In this document: one piece after another, positions 23,994 through 30,592 of the stretch
Numbering within the stretch: position 1 is the first letter of the stretch
Layout of the letters: every line of letters starts with the position of its first letter
Notes under the pieces: generated by a model
Database searches by the model: none
Told to the model about the DNA's origin: nothing
What the model saw: the letters and a program-made list of their open reading frames with translations, nothing else
Assembly: GCA_015068085.1 (NCBI GenBank)
Contig: SVLF01000016.1
Span: forward strand, 1 to 48,259
Reading direction: 5' to 3'
Source: Oscillospiraceae bacterium
Lineage (GTDB): Bacteria > Bacillota > Clostridia > Oscillospirales > JAAYXM01
DNA length: 48,259 nucleotides
Made by a program: the position numbers and the translations under genes

Positions 23994-24653
23994 TTGATAC
24001 GGATAGAACACCTGTCAAAAATCTACAAAATGCCGGACGGAGATGTGTATGCACTGGATGATGTGAGTCTCCATGTTAGGAAAGGCGAATTTTTAGCGAT
24101 TGTCGGAACCTCGGGCTCGGGCAAGAGCACACTTATGAATATGCTCGGCTGTCTTGACAAGCCGACCTCGGGTAGTTACTTTCTGAACGGCGAGGACGTT
24201 CTCTCAAAAAAGCCGCGAGAGCTTGCCCGCATCAGAAACCGCGAGATAGGCTTTATCTTCCAGGGCTTTAATCTGCTTGAGAAAATGACGGCGCTTGAAA
24301 ACGTTGAGCTCCCCATGATGTATGCGCACATCCCGCGAAAACAGCGGCGTGAGCTCGCAAAAGATGCCCTCTCACGCGTGGGGCTCTCAAAACGGCTTTG
24401 CCATCTTCCGTGCGAGCTTTCCGGAGGTCAGCAGCAGCGCGTGGCAATTGCCCGCGCAATAACCCGCACGCCGTCTGTCATTCTCGCAGACGAGCCTACA
24501 GGGAATCTCGATAAACCCACCACCAATGAAATTCTGAAAATAATAAAAGAATTAAACGCCGGCGGTACAACTGTCGTCCTCATCACACACGACTCCCACG
24601 TTGCAGAGTGCGCCGGCCGCGTTATAGAAATATCAGAAGGAAAAATAAAATAA
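23994..24653 (+). CDS. ABC transporter ATP-binding protein, LolD/MacB type (orphan)
   Basis: This 219-residue ATPase has Walker A GTSGSGKST, Q-loop FQGFNLL, signature LSGGQQQR, Walker B VILADEPTGNLD and H-loop ITHD, all intact. The DEPTGNLD and FQGFNLL forms place it in the LolD/MacB/FtsE-like group, which energises FtsX/MacB-type permeases for lipoprotein, peptide or antibiotic export. No such permease lies next to it, which is unusual for this group. The start is a TTG at 23994 preceded by CCGGAGGATTTTTC. 41 bp after yitT and 24 bp before the deaminase gene. Confidence 0.93.
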   Translation: MIRIEHLSKIYKMPDGDVYALDDVSLHVRKGEFLAIVGTSGSGKSTLMNMLGCLDKPTSGSYFLNGEDVLSKKPRELARIRNREIGFIFQGFNLLEKMTALENVELPMMYAHIPRKQRRELAKDALSRVGLSKRLCHLPCELSGGQQQRVAIARAITRTPSVILADEPTGNLDKPTTNEILKIIKELNAGGTTVVLITHDSHVAECAGRVIEISEGKIK

Positions 24654-24677
24654 AATAAAACAGAGAGGTGTTTACAA

Positions 24678-25169
24678 ATGGAGCGCAGAGACAAATTTAA
24701 CTATTACCTTGACATCGCAGAAACCGTGCTGGAGCGCGGAACGTGTCTTCGCCGCAATTACGGCGCAATCATCGTAAGAAACGATTCAATCATATCTACC
24801 GGCTATGTCGGTGCACCGAGAGGGCGTGCAAACTGCTGTGACCTCGGCTATTGCCGCCGCGAGCAGCTTAAAATCCCGCGCGGAGAGCGATATGAGCTTT
24901 GCCGGAGCGTCCATGCAGAAGCAAATGCAATAATCGCGGCGCCGCGCTCGGAAATGCTCGGCTCAACGCTGTATCTCGTCGGTAAGGACAAGCAGACAGG
25001 CGAGCTTATTCCCAACGCAAGCTCGTGTGCGATGTGCAAGCGTATGATAATAAACGCAGGCATTGAGCGCGTTGTCATCCGTAACACGCCTGACAAATAC
25101 ACAATCATTCTCGTATCAGACTGGGTTAAGAATGACGATTCTCTCGATGATAGCGTAATGGGATATTAA
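24678..25169 (+). CDS. dCMP deaminase-like cytidine/deoxycytidylate deaminase (ComEB type)
   Basis: This 163-residue protein has the zinc-deaminase motifs SVHAEANAI (His ligand and catalytic Glu, about residue 77) and SSCAMCKRMIINAG (two Cys ligands, about 115-118), and the dCMP-deaminase GYVGAPRG stretch near residue 40. The family converts dCMP to dUMP for dTTP synthesis; in Bacillus the comEB gene lies in a competence operon without being needed for it. ATG at 24678 follows AGAGAGGTGTTTACAA. The spacing of short inserts between motifs fits the dCMP form rather than free-cytidine deaminase. Confidence 0.9.
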   Translation: MERRDKFNYYLDIAETVLERGTCLRRNYGAIIVRNDSIISTGYVGAPRGRANCCDLGYCRREQLKIPRGERYELCRSVHAEANAIIAAPRSEMLGSTLYLVGKDKQTGELIPNASSCAMCKRMIINAGIERVVIRNTPDKYTIILVSDWVKNDDSLDDSVMGY

Positions 25170-25187
25170 GTAATTGAGGTACATACC

Positions 25188-25343
25188 ATGAAAAAGTTTT
25201 TCTCATTTTTAAGTAAGCTGACAGCTTTTATTACGTTTGCCGGCGTAGTTCTCTATTGCGTTGCTTACTTTTTCGCATCGAAAACACGCCGGATAAATGA
25301 GCTTTTCACGAAAAAAGACTCATCTTCCGATGATGAGGAATAA
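25188..25343 (+). CDS. Small membrane protein, 51 residues
   Basis: ATG at 25188 after TTGAGGTACATACC, ending TAA at 25343. It has a basic start (MKKFFSFLSK), one hydrophobic segment (LTAFITFAGVVLYCVAYFF), then a positively charged stretch (KTRRINELFTKK) and an acidic end (DSSSDDEE). This is a single-pass protein, probably with the N-terminus outside. It sits 18 bp after the deaminase gene and 3 bp before nth, so it is translated in the operon. Function unknown. Confidence 0.75.
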   Translation: MKKFFSFLSKLTAFITFAGVVLYCVAYFFASKTRRINELFTKKDSSSDDEE

Positions 25344-25346
25344 GAT

Positions 25347-25985
25347 ATGAAAATCCGCGACAGAGTCCTTGGAATTGTCGAGGGACTGAAAAAAGACTAC
25401 CCTCAGGCTGAATGCTCGCTTAATTACGCCGAGCCGTATCAGCTTCTTTTTGCCACGCGCTTGTCTGCCCAATGCACCGATGCGCGGGTGAACATCGTCA
25501 CAAAGGAATTATACGCACGCTTCACAACACTGCGTGAAATTGCGGAATGTGATATCGCAGAGCTCGAAAAGATCGTTCACCCCTGCGGTGTTTTCCGTAT
25601 GAAGGCGCGCGATATCCGCGCGTGCGCAAATGTTCTTATCGAAAAATTCGGCGGCGAGGTTCCCGATACTATGGAGGATTTGCTTTCTCTCCCCGGCGTT
25701 GGAAGAAAAACTGCAAATCTCATCCTCGGCGATATTTTCGGAAAACCTGCAGTAGTTGCCGATACGCATTGTATACGTATCTCAAACAAGCTCGGTCTCT
25801 GCAACAGCACAGATCCGAAAAAGGTGGAGCTTCGCTTAAAGGAAATAGTTCCGCCCGATGAGCAGAATATGCTGTGTCACCGCTTTGTCTGGCACGGCAG
25901 AGCTGTGTGCAGTGCAAGAAGCCCGAAATGCGAAGAATGTAGTATTAATAAATTTTGCAAAACATACGAGAAAAACAGTAAATAA
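25347..25985 (+). CDS. nth: Endonuclease III
   Basis: This 212-residue protein shows the complete bifunctional glycosylase/AP-lyase core. The helix-hairpin-helix LPGVGRKTANLIL carries the catalytic Lys, VVADTHCIRISN the catalytic Asp, and the C-terminal CSARSPKCEECSINKFC the [4Fe-4S] cluster ligands. It removes oxidised pyrimidines from DNA in base excision repair. Start ATG 25347, three bases after the small membrane protein; both belong to the yitT operon. Confidence 0.95.
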   Translation: MKIRDRVLGIVEGLKKDYPQAECSLNYAEPYQLLFATRLSAQCTDARVNIVTKELYARFTTLREIAECDIAELEKIVHPCGVFRMKARDIRACANVLIEKFGGEVPDTMEDLLSLPGVGRKTANLILGDIFGKPAVVADTHCIRISNKLGLCNSTDPKKVELRLKEIVPPDEQNMLCHRFVWHGRAVCSARSPKCEECSINKFCKTYEKNSK

Positions 25986-26022
25986 ATCCGGACTTTTTCC
26001 GGGATAAGGAGACAATATAAAA

Positions 26023-26676
26023 ATGGCAGTAAAAGCACTACTCTTTGACCTCGACGGCACAATCCTTGACACGCTTGATGACCTTTGCGACAGCGTAAAC
26101 TACGCGCTTTCCGCCCACGGTCATCCGACCCGCACAAAGCGTGAAATACGTGCGATACTTGGCAACGGCGTTATAAACTTGATAACCCGCTCGCTCCCCG
26201 AAGGCGTAAGCAACGAACAATTTGAAGAATGCCTTGCTACATATAAAGAACATTACGAAATAAACAAAACAAATAAAACAGCTCCGTATAAGGGAATTCC
26301 GGAGGCGCTTTCCGCACTCCGCGCCGCCGGATACAAGATTGCTATCGTATCGAATAAGCACGATGAGGCAGCTCAGGGGCTTTACAAGCTGTTCTTTTCC
26401 GAGCTTGCAGACTTTGCAATAGGCAATACAGCAGAAATCCCGAAGAAACCTGAGCCGGATATGGTTTTTGCCGCGGCGAAAAAACTCGGTGTCTCGCTTG
26501 ATGAAATAGTTTTCGTCGGCGATTCTGAAGTGGATTTCGAGACCGCACAAAACGCAGGTGTTCCGTGCATTTCCGTTACCTGGGGCTTCCGTGACGAGGA
26601 TGTTCTCCGGAAAGCAGGAGCGGATTGCATTATCAATTCTCCAAACGAGCTTGTGGCAACAGTAAAAAATATGTAG
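26023..26676 (+). CDS. HAD-family phosphatase, phosphoglycolate phosphatase-like
   Basis: This 217-residue HAD hydrolase has motif I LLFDLDGTILDT (Asp9 nucleophile, Asp11), motif II IVSNKHD, the motif III Lys in EIPKKPEPDM and motif IV VFVGDSEVDFETA. The helical cap after motif I (DDLCDSVNYALSAHG) is of the Gph/PpaX type. It probably dephosphorylates 2-phosphoglycolate (linked to DNA repair, fitting nth upstream) or pyrophosphate; the specificity is not certain. AAGGAGACAATATAAAA precedes the ATG at 26023. Last gene before the terminator at 26706. Confidence 0.92.
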   Translation: MAVKALLFDLDGTILDTLDDLCDSVNYALSAHGHPTRTKREIRAILGNGVINLITRSLPEGVSNEQFEECLATYKEHYEINKTNKTAPYKGIPEALSALRAAGYKIAIVSNKHDEAAQGLYKLFFSELADFAIGNTAEIPKKPEPDMVFAAAKKLGVSLDEIVFVGDSEVDFETAQNAGVPCISVTWGFRDEDVLRKAGADCIINSPNELVATVKNM

Positions 26677-26705
26677 TATTCAAATATCCCCATAAAAAAT
26701 CCTTA

Positions 26706-26742
26706 TGGAGCAGTTCCAAAATTCGGAACTGCTCCATTTTTC
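26706..26742 (+). terminator. Intrinsic terminator of the yitT-nth operon
   Basis: A 12-bp perfect stem, TGGAGCAGTTCC with GGAACTGCTCCA, a 7-nt loop, then TTTTTC. Confidence 0.9.
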
Positions 26743-26800
26743 ATTACACTGTCTTATTTTGCGGACAAAAATTTCACGTATGTGTAAAGACTTGAATTCA

Positions 26801-26828
26801 TTGATAACCTCCGGGCAAGTGGTAGAAT
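26801..26828 (+). promoter_or_regulatory. Promoter of the recombinase gene
   Basis: TTGATA (26801-26806), 16 bp, TAGAAT (26823-26828). It puts the recombinase under its own control, outside the invertible segment. Confidence 0.65.
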
Positions 26829-26854
26829 ACATAAAGGAAAGGAAGTTGATTTGA

Positions 26855-27694
26855 ATGCGAAAAATCACAAACGAGCTGATACTCAACTTTAAAAATTATT
26901 TAATCGAGGAGGAAAAGAGCAAAAACACCTGTGATAAATACATCCGTGATGTAACCTTCTTTATGGCTTGGCTTTACGGTCGGGAGGTAACAAAGATATT
27001 GACTTTGGAGTATAAAAAAGAGCTGTGCGAAAAATACGCCCCTGCAAGCGTTAATGCGGCAATATCCTCTCTTAACAGCTTCTTCTGCTTTATGGAATGG
27101 CACGATATACGGATAAAGGCATTAAAAATTCAAAGGCAAATATTTTCAAGCAAGGACAAGGAGCTGACAAAAGCGGAATATGAAAGACTTCTTACTGCGG
27201 CAAAGGATAAGAAAAATCAAAGGCTTTATTACCTGATACAAACCATAGCAAGTACAGGGATAAGAGTTTCTGAATTACGATACATCACCACATCTGCCGT
27301 ACATTCGGGACAAGCGGTAATAAACTGTAAAGGCAAAATGCGAATTGTTATCCTGCCAAAAAAGCTTTGCAAAATGTTAAAGGGGTATATCAGAGAAAAC
27401 AATATAAAAAACGGCTCCGTGTTCGTGAGCCGTACCGGAAAGTCTCTTGACAGAAGCCATATATGGAAGATGTTAAAAGCATTGTGTGAAACCGCCGGAG
27501 TTTCAAAGGATAAGGTATACCCTCACAATTTCAGGCATCTTTTTGCGAGAACTTATTACAGCCTGCAGAAAGATATCGTAAGGCTTGCCGATATTTTGGG
27601 ACACTCGTCTGTAAATACTACAAGAATTTACACAATGAGTACATATGAAGTACACAGAAAACAGATACAAAGATTAGGTTTGCTTCGATGTTAA
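26855..27694 (+). CDS. Tyrosine site-specific recombinase (putative DNA invertase)
   Basis: This 279-residue protein has an N-terminal SAM-like arm domain (residues 1-95, NYLIEEEKSKNTCDKYIRDV) and a C-terminal catalytic domain with the full active site: Arg137 (GIRVSELRY), Lys in CKGKMRIV (~163), His224-x-x-Arg227 (HNFRHLF), His250 (LGHSS) and nucleophile Tyr259 (TRIYTM). The size matches XerC/XerD and the small invertases that flip promoters in gut bacteria; phage integrases are usually longer. Seven bases after its stop begins the first of two inverted 23-bp repeats, so it very probably acts on them. ATG at 26855 has GGAAAGGAAGTTGATTTGA upstream. There is no sign of other prophage genes. 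Confidence 0.93.
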   Translation: MRKITNELILNFKNYLIEEEKSKNTCDKYIRDVTFFMAWLYGREVTKILTLEYKKELCEKYAPASVNAAISSLNSFFCFMEWHDIRIKALKIQRQIFSSKDKELTKAEYERLLTAAKDKKNQRLYYLIQTIASTGIRVSELRYITTSAVHSGQAVINCKGKMRIVILPKKLCKMLKGYIRENNIKNGSVFVSRTGKSLDRSHIWKMLKALCETAGVSKDKVYPHNFRHLFARTYYSLQKDIVRLADILGHSSVNTTRIYTMSTYEVHRKQIQRLGLLRC

Positions 27695-27700
27695 AAAAGA

Positions 27701-27723
27701 CCACATAATTCTCATTATGTGGA
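27701..27723 (+). repeat. Inverted repeat left (putative recombination site)
   Basis: CCACATAAT, spacer TCTC, ATTATGTGG, then A. The site is itself palindromic, with 9-bp arms, like a Xer-type core site. It is an exact reverse complement of 27930-27952. Confidence 0.85.
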
Positions 27724-27758
27724 TACTTATAAAAACATTACTTTTATACATAAAATAA

Positions 27759-27786
27759 ATTATATCATATATCGCCCAAAAATCAA
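27759..27786 (-). promoter_or_regulatory. Strong promoter inside the invertible segment, pointing away from the operon
   Basis: On the minus strand: TTGATT (27781-27786), 16 bp, TATAAT (27759-27764), preceded by TGA, an extended -10. It now fires toward the 3' end of the recombinase gene and could make antisense RNA to it. Confidence 0.7.
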
Positions 27787-27846
27787 TAAATTTTATCCGA
27801 TTTTACAAAAAATCTCCGATATGCACAAAAAATAACATCAAAAGTT

Positions 27847-27885
27847 GACCGATGAAACTCTCAAAAACAACATCGGTCTTGTTTT
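27847..27885 (+). terminator. Terminator-like hairpin inside the invertible segment
   Basis: GACCGATG and CATCGGTC (8 bp, 16-nt loop), followed by TTGTTTT. In the present orientation it stands between the recombinase and the SPFH operon and would stop read-through. Confidence 0.5.
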
Positions 27886-27929
27886 CGTGCCTGAAATCAC
27901 AAATTACAGTCACGGTATATTCTGTTTAT

Positions 27930-27952
27930 TCCACATAATGAGAATTATGTGG
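27930..27952 (-). repeat. Inverted repeat right (putative recombination site)
   Basis: T, then CCACATAAT, spacer GAGA, ATTATGTGG: the exact reverse complement of 27701-27723. It ends 23 bp before the SPFH start codon. Confidence 0.85.
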
Positions 27953-27975
27953 AATAAATCGTCGGAGGTGTTAAT

Positions 27976-29376
27976 GTGGCACAGATTGCAGAAGTAATCA
28001 AATACGAGGGTGATAACAGTACATTTATCTGGAAGCACCCGTGTGAGGATTTCAACAGCCTCACTCAGCTTATTGTCCACGAAAGTCAGGAAGCCATATT
28101 CTTTATGAACGGAGAAGCGCTTGACTTATTCGGTCCCGGACGGCATACCCTCGAAACCCAGAACATCCCTAAAATAGGGAAGCTTTTAAATCGTACTACC
28201 GGTGGAGATTCCCCTTTCCATTGCGAAGTGTATTTTATCAACAAAACCGTGCAAATGGCAGTTAAATGGGGAACGGACAGCAAGGTTCGTTACATAGAGC
28301 CGACATACGGCGTACCGATAGAGCTTGGCGCTTGCGGAGAGATGAACCTTATGGTTTCAGATGCGCGAAAGCTTCTCATAAAGCTTGTCGGAACGATGAA
28401 CGGTATCGCGTGGGATGACCGCGGAGGAAGCTTCACAAAGTCCCTTGCCTCATCCTTCCGTCCGCTTATCTCAACTGCGGTAAAAACAAATCTTTCATCG
28501 TGCATCAAGGCAAATAATATAAATATTCTTGAGGTTGACGAAAGCCTTGGGCTTCTTTCCGACGTTCTCAAAAAAAGCATCGTCCCGGGCTTTGAGGAAT
28601 ACGGTCTTACCATTCCGGAATTTTACGTAACAACCGTTGTTCTCCCGGAGGCGGACCCGAGCTTCAAGCGTATCCGTGAGCTGCACACCATAGCTCTTCA
28701 AAAGAAAATAATAGAAGCGGAAACCGAAATCAAAACGGCGCAGGCTGCAGCCTCCGCGGAGATTACTGCAGCAGAAAGACAAGCGGTGATTGAGCGGGAA
28801 ACAACCGCCACTGAAATGGCGCGCCGTGAAGCAGAGCGCGATCTTATCCGCGCCCAGACCGAAGCTCAGGCAATGAAAATGTCCGGCTTTGCAGAAGCGG
28901 AAGTAATGCGTGCTAAAGGCTACACAGAAAAAGACGTCCTTCAGGCAGAGGTTCAAAAGGCTTACGCTGAAGGGATTGGTAATATGAACATCTCAGGTGG
29001 TGGCGGCGGAGTTGCCGGCGATATGATCGGTCTCGGTGTAGGCATGGCTGCGGCAGGTGCTGTTGCCCCGCAAATGGGCGAAATGTTCAAGGGCTTTGGC
29101 GGCTTTGGCAGTGATACCGCGGCTCCCTCCGCGAAAATTACTTGCCCGAACTGTGCAAGCGAGGTGCCCGAAGGATCGAAGTTCTGCCTCAATTGCGGAA
29201 ACAAAATTGAACTTCTTGCAGATAACGAAATCATCTGTCCTGCTTGCGGCAAGAAAACAAACAAAGGTAAGTTCTGTATGGAATGCGGCTCTCCCCTTCA
29301 GGCAAAATGTCCGGGTTGCGGCGCAGATATTCAGAACGGTGCAAAATTCTGCCCCGAGTGTGGCACAAAGCTTTAA
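27976..29376 (+). CDS. SPFH/Band 7 protein with C-terminal zinc ribbons (YdjI-like, COG4260)
   Basis: This 466-residue protein has an SPFH domain at about residues 20-240 (HESQEAIFFMNGEALDLFGPGRHTLET, YGLTIPEFYVTTVVLPE). An Ala/Glu-rich coiled coil follows at 240-335, then a Gly-rich hydrophobic hinge (GGGGGVAGDMIGLGVGMAAAG). Three CxxC zinc-ribbon pairs lie from about residue 388 (CPNC/CLNC, CPAC/CMEC, CPGC/CPEC). Bacillus YdjI, of the same family, works with PspA-type membrane-stress proteins; SPFH proteins form membrane-associated rings or scaffolds. The start is a GTG after CGGAGGTGTTAAT, 23 bp beyond the right inverted repeat. First gene of a four-gene operon ending with a TIR protein. 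A role as membrane sensor or scaffold is inference. Confidence 0.92.
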   Translation: MAQIAEVIKYEGDNSTFIWKHPCEDFNSLTQLIVHESQEAIFFMNGEALDLFGPGRHTLETQNIPKIGKLLNRTTGGDSPFHCEVYFINKTVQMAVKWGTDSKVRYIEPTYGVPIELGACGEMNLMVSDARKLLIKLVGTMNGIAWDDRGGSFTKSLASSFRPLISTAVKTNLSSCIKANNINILEVDESLGLLSDVLKKSIVPGFEEYGLTIPEFYVTTVVLPEADPSFKRIRELHTIALQKKIIEAETEIKTAQAAASAEITAAERQAVIERETTATEMARREAERDLIRAQTEAQAMKMSGFAEAEVMRAKGYTEKDVLQAEVQKAYAEGIGNMNISGGGGGVAGDMIGLGVGMAAAGAVAPQMGEMFKGFGGFGSDTAAPSAKITCPNCASEVPEGSKFCLNCGNKIELLADNEIICPACGKKTNKGKFCMECGSPLQAKCPGCGADIQNGAKFCPECGTKL

Positions 29377-29393
29377 TTTGAGGAGATAGAGAA

Positions 29394-30095
29394 ATGAATA
29401 AGAATTTTAAACATTATTTATCAATATGGGCAATATTGCTTGCAATATTCAATGTTGCGGCGTTCGTTTCTCCTGCCGAAGTTGCGGGGATGAACAAATT
29501 CGGTGGAGCCTTCTGGTCGGGTTATATCTTCATAACACTCGCCTTTCTCGGTCAGCTTGTCGCAAGTTACTTTGCTCTCCGCGAAGAAAACCTGAAAAAG
29601 CTGTTTTATAATATTTCGCTTATCTCCGTCAGTTGGACAGGGCTTATCTTAACAGTCATCTTCGGAACACTTTGCATGGCAGTTCCGGGTGTGCCAAATT
29701 GGGTAGGCATTATCCTCTGTTTTGCTGTTCTCGGCTTTACGGCAATATCTGTTATCAAAGCAAATCTTGCTGCTGAAACCGCATCCGCAGTGGGCGAAAA
29801 GGTGAAAACTCAAACTTTTTTCATAAAGTCGCTCACGGTTGATGCAGAATCTCTTGTAAGCCGTGCAAAGTCAGAACTTGCAAAGGCTGAATGCAAAAAG
29901 GTTTATGAAGCAGTCCGCTATTCCGATCCGATGAGCAGCGATGCACTTTCCTCTGTTGAGAGCGAAATAACAATTAAGTTTGCAAAATTTTCCGAGGCTG
30001 TTGCGGAAAATGATGAAAAAGCAATCGGCGAGCTTGCAAACGAGGTTGTTATTTTGATTGGCGACAGAAATAAGAAATGCAGGGTGGTGAAGTGA
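29394..30095 (+). CDS. Four-helix membrane protein of the SPFH-TIR operon
   Basis: This 233-residue protein has four hydrophobic segments (IWAILLAIFNVAAFV, YIFITLAFLGQLVASYF, LISVSWTGLILTVIFGTLCM, WVGIILCFAVLGFTAISVI) within residues 8-125. A soluble helical C-terminal domain of ~105 residues follows (SLVSRAKSELAKAECKKVYEAVRYS, ..AVAENDEKAIGELANEVVILI). I do not recognise a named family. ATG at 29394 has GAGGAGATAGAGAA upstream. It lies 17 bp after the SPFH gene and its stop overlaps the next start. Probably the membrane anchor or partner of the SPFH protein. Confidence 0.85.
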   Translation: MNKNFKHYLSIWAILLAIFNVAAFVSPAEVAGMNKFGGAFWSGYIFITLAFLGQLVASYFALREENLKKLFYNISLISVSWTGLILTVIFGTLCMAVPGVPNWVGIILCFAVLGFTAISVIKANLAAETASAVGEKVKTQTFFIKSLTVDAESLVSRAKSELAKAECKKVYEAVRYSDPMSSDALSSVESEITIKFAKFSEAVAENDEKAIGELANEVVILIGDRNKKCRVVK

Positions 30096-30592
30096 TGGCT
30101 CGTATTTCTTCACACGTTATCGAAACTAAAACAAGAGATTATATTAGAAGCGTAATTGATAATTACTATGAAAACGGTGACGCACTTTTCAGAGAATTGT
30201 CAGAAAGAGATTATGGAATTGACGGTCTAATCGAGTTATTTTATGAGGGTGATCCAACGGGTCAGATTGCCTTGGTACAAATCAAGGGAACTTCAAACAC
30301 GATACAGCCACTCAAGAATAAAGATTTGGTTTCCTGCTCGATTTCATCATCAAACGCTAAATATGCACGACAGAATAACATTCCCATATTTTTATTGTAT
30401 GCAACCATAACAAAACCCTGCGGCTTTTACTATATTGATATAAATGATGCCGTAAACGATATGGATTATTCAAAAATTGCAGAACAAGACACTATTACAA
30501 TACATATTCCTATAGAAAATAATGCATTGGAAGATTTAGAGCCGTTTTTTGAAAAGATCCGTAATTTCTACAGACGAGGAGACAATCAATAA
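30095..30592 (+). CDS. DUF4365 protein, PD-(D/E)xK nuclease-like
   Basis: 165 residues from the ATG at 30095, which overlaps the preceding stop (TGATG). The in-frame ATG at 30077 would add six residues. The family pattern is visible: ERDYGIDGLIEL with Asp43, then IALVQIKGT with Gln62-x-Lys64 on the next strand. This resembles the D...QxK active site of restriction-endonuclease-like folds. DUF4365 domains often occur in bacterial defence or conflict loci. DNA or RNA cleavage is inferred, not shown. Its lower GC content than its neighbours suggests a different origin. Overlaps the TIR gene start by one base, so the four genes are translationally coupled. Confidence 0.85.
   Translation: MARISSHVIETKTRDYIRSVIDNYYENGDALFRELSERDYGIDGLIELFYEGDPTGQIALVQIKGTSNTIQPLKNKDLVSCSISSSNAKYARQNNIPIFLLYATITKPCGFYYIDINDAVNDMDYSKIAEQDTITIHIPIENNALEDLEPFFEKIRNFYRRGDNQ

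Larger units (their letters stand above)
27724..27929. other. Putative invertible promoter segment (206 bp)
   Basis: AT-rich segment enclosed by the exact 23-bp inverted repeats, between the recombinase and the SPFH-TIR operon. It holds one strong promoter pointing left (27759-27786) and one rightward terminator-like hairpin (27847-27885). No ORF of note. Inversion would place the -10 box at 27889-27894, about 80 bp before the SPFH start codon, facing the operon. The orientation read here is therefore predicted OFF. Confidence 0.75.

Noticed and set aside
26855-27694. Prophage or integrative element based on the tyrosine recombinase
   Set aside because: No structural, excision, relaxase or replication genes and no tRNA attachment site nearby; the flanking inverted repeats fit a local inversion switch better.
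27847-27878. Plus-strand TTGACC (27845-27850) with a CAACAT -10 as an ON promoter in the present orientation
   Set aside because: The -10 matches consensus at only three of six positions and the whole region lies in the terminator-like hairpin.
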